This document shows, piece after piece, positions 8,014 to 9,174 of a stretch of DNA of 9,174 bases (the first letter of the stretch is position 1; every line of letters begins with the position of its first letter). Under the pieces are notes generated by a model. It was given only the letters and a program-made list of their open reading frames with translations, did not search any database and had not been told where the DNA came from. A program made the position numbers and the translations under genes. Location of the stretch: contig JALUYN010000532.1 of assembly GCA_027012915.1 (NCBI GenBank), positions 1 to 9,174 of the forward strand, written 5' to 3'. The stretch comes from Cellvibrionaceae bacterium. Lineage in GTDB: Bacteria > Pseudomonadota > Gammaproteobacteria > Pseudomonadales > Cellvibrionaceae.

Positions 8014-8029
8014 ATTTCGGCCCCGAAAT
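8014..8029 (-). repeat. Stem-loop just after the nitrobindin-like gene
   Basis: ATTTCG (8014-8019) and CGAAAT (8024-8029) form a perfect stem with a 4-base loop, starting five bases past the stop codon on the minus strand. The left arm can instead pair with CCGAA (8008-8012) to its left, so two exclusive hairpins are possible. No T run follows, so termination here would be inefficient or Rho-dependent. Confidence 0.4.
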
Positions 8030-8034
8030 CGCGA

Positions 8035-8598
8035 TCAGGAAACACGCACCAAACGGCTGGAATCCAGATGATCAAATGAGCGACCATAAATATCCAAAAC
8101 AGTGGTTTCTTTGTACGAAAGGTTATCCCCGTCAATCACCAGCGTCTGCGTAAACGACACCGTACGCGCCTTGTCCCGCATAAACGGCGACTGACTCACC
8201 CCCCAGTCCTTGTCGCCATCGGCAGCATCCACTTTTAACGTGATCACGCCGTTTTCTTCGGATACCACGCTACCGCCGGCAACCACCGCTACGCGGCGTG
8301 GAATGACAAAGGAATTGGAAATGCTGCCAGTAGCTGCATCCCAGGTCCAGTAACCCACCTGATCGTGAAACTGCTCATCATTGGACGAGCGAAACACCGC
8401 CTGGTGATAGCGCACCACCACCAACTCTTGCTCTTCGGCGTTGTCGACATCACCTGCAGGCTCAAAGGTGATGGTCTCGTAGAAAGGGCTGCGCTCGATA
8501 CCATCCGGTTCTGGCGCAATATCCAGCCCCCGCTCTCCCTTCCAGGTGCCAATCAAGCCCGCTAAAGGCCCATAGTCCACATCGTTTGCATCAGTCAT
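8035..8598 (-). CDS. Nitrobindin-like heme-binding beta-barrel protein
   Basis: The 187-residue product resembles the THAP4/nitrobindin heme-binding beta-barrel family (also labelled FABP-like). Nitrobindins hold ferric heme in a ten-stranded barrel and bind or isomerise reactive nitrogen species. Marks are the N-terminal PLAGLIGTWKGERG (11-24), which is the family's first strand with G-x-W-x-G, alternating beta pattern throughout, GYWTWDAATG (82-91) and the C-terminal SFDHLDSSRLVRV (174-186), where His177 is placed like the proximal heme ligand. No signal peptide is seen, so it is probably cytoplasmic. The ATG at 8598 has AAGGAG five bases before it. The gene is monocistronic or nearly so and divergent from recQ. 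The family call is from memory of sequence patterns; heme binding in this subgroup is inferred. Confidence 0.7.
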   Translation of the reverse strand: MTDANDVDYGPLAGLIGTWKGERGLDIAPEPDGIERSPFYETITFEPAGDVDNAEEQELVVVRYHQAVFRSSNDEQFHDQVGYWTWDAATGSISNSFVIPRRVAVVAGGSVVSEENGVITLKVDAADGDKDWGVSQSPFMRDKARTVSFTQTLVIDGDNLSYKETTVLDIYGRSFDHLDSSRLVRVS

Positions 8599-8666
8599 CT
8601 CAGCTCCTTGGTCTTATGCATTTGTCTGGCCTCAATAATACCCGACAATTCTCCAGCACCTACCGG

Positions 8667-8695
8667 AATACATCAAAAATTCATACCTCTGACAA
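8667..8695 (-). promoter_or_regulatory. Candidate promoter of the nitrobindin-like gene
   Basis: On the minus strand TTGTCA (8690-8695, five of six to the -35 consensus) is followed after exactly 17 bp by TGTATT (8667-8672, four of six to the -10). Transcription would start near 8660, leaving a leader of about 62 bases. A second -10-like TATTAT lies nearer the gene but has no -35. Confidence 0.35.
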
Positions 8696-8718
8696 TATCC
8701 AACCACACCTCGAACACA

Positions 8719-8724
8719 TACAAT
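8719..8724 (+). promoter_or_regulatory. Candidate -10 box of recQ
   Basis: TACAAT matches the -10 consensus in five of six positions and would start transcription near 8731, about 25 bases before the recQ ATG. The element 17 bp upstream (TATCCA) is a poor -35, and a better CTGACA lies 24 bp away, too far for a normal promoter. Expression is probably low. Confidence 0.35.
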
Positions 8725-8755
8725 AGCGGCCTTCCGTGCCACCTCCGTTGACAGC

Positions 8756-9174
8756 ATGAGCCAATCACCACATCACATTCTCAAACACACCTTTGGCTAC
8801 GATCACTTTCGCGCCCATCAACAAGCCATTGTGGAAACTGTGAGTGCAGGCGAAGACGCTCTGGTACTTATGCCCACTGGCGCGGGAAAGTCCCTGTGCT
8901 ATCAGATTCCCGCCCTGGCCCGCAACGGTTGTGGCATTGTGGTATCGCCATTGATTGCCTTAATGCAGAATCAGGTGGATGCGCTGCGTGAACTCGGGGT
9001 GCGAGCGGCCTATCTCAATTCGACGCTGCCTCTGGAAACCGCCCAGGCGGTGGAATCCAAATTGATCAACGGCGATTTGGACTTTCTCTACATCGCCCCC
9101 GAGCGTCTGATTCAGCCCCGCACGGTTCAGATGTTGCAACGCGCGCAATTGGCGCTGTTTGCCATCGACGAAGC
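8756..9174 (+). CDS. recQ: ATP-dependent DNA helicase RecQ (partial, 5' part only)
   Basis: RecQ is a 3'-5' superfamily 2 helicase of the RecF recombination and repair pathway. The frame is open to the right edge and shows 139 of about 600 or more residues. The RecQ motif 0 FGYDHFRAHQQAIV (13-26), which reads the adenine base through Gln22, is followed by motif I MPTGAGKSLCYQIPA (39-53), motif Ia VVSPLIALMQNQVDAL (62-77), FLYIAPERL (110-118) and the start of motif II AIDEA (DEAH), cut by the window end. Motif I reads GAGKS where GGGKS is more usual; the Lys and Ser are kept, so it should be active. The ATG at 8756 is the only start that gives the family N-terminus, but no good ribosome site precedes it. 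The HRDC and zinc regions lie outside the window. Confidence 0.95.
   Translation, partial: MSQSPHHILKHTFGYDHFRAHQQAIVETVSAGEDALVLMPTGAGKSLCYQIPALARNGCGIVVSPLIALMQNQVDALRELGVRAAYLNSTLPLETAQAVESKLINGDLDFLYIAPERLIQPRTVQMLQRAQLALFAIDE

Overview
The window looks like a chromosomal core region of a gammaproteobacterium, most likely a marine member of the Pseudomonadales/Cellvibrionales side. The reasons are the order mreB-mreC-mreD-maf on one strand, the divergent gatC-gatA-gatB next to mreB (the arrangement known from Pseudomonas), strongly gammaproteobacterial MreB, CysZ and YhdE-type Maf sequences, and moderate GC. The genus cannot be fixed from the sequence alone.

Left part (1-2849, minus strand): mreB, mreC, mreD and a maf/yhdE gene cut by the left window edge form the cell-shape operon. 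MreB is the actin-like filament protein; MreC and MreD are its inner-membrane partners in the elongasome. The mreC start appears to be a rare ATT codon. Two perfect inverted repeats sit between mreB and mreC.

Middle part (2850-7633): a 319-bp divergent spacer separates mreB from the plus-strand run gatC-gatA-gatB, a PA4642-like small gene and cysZ. GatCAB is the tRNA-dependent amidotransferase that makes Gln-tRNA(Gln) and/or Asn-tRNA(Asn). A strong imperfect palindrome with a GTAG head, resembling a REP element, lies between gatB and the PA4642-like gene. cysZ encodes a sulfate-uptake membrane protein.

Right part (7630-9174): a small two-helix membrane protein gene of unknown function lies on the minus strand, and its stop codon interlocks with that of cysZ. 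It is followed by a minus-strand gene for a nitrobindin-like heme-binding beta-barrel protein. This is divergent from recQ (plus strand), which runs off the right edge just at its DEAH box.

Nothing in the window supports a new defence, mobile or biosynthetic system. There are no tRNAs, rRNAs, CRISPR arrays, insertion sequences or integrase genes. The points worth a second look are small: the ATT start of mreC, the REP-like palindrome, the mreB-mreC stem-loops, and the orphan membrane gene with its consensus promoter.
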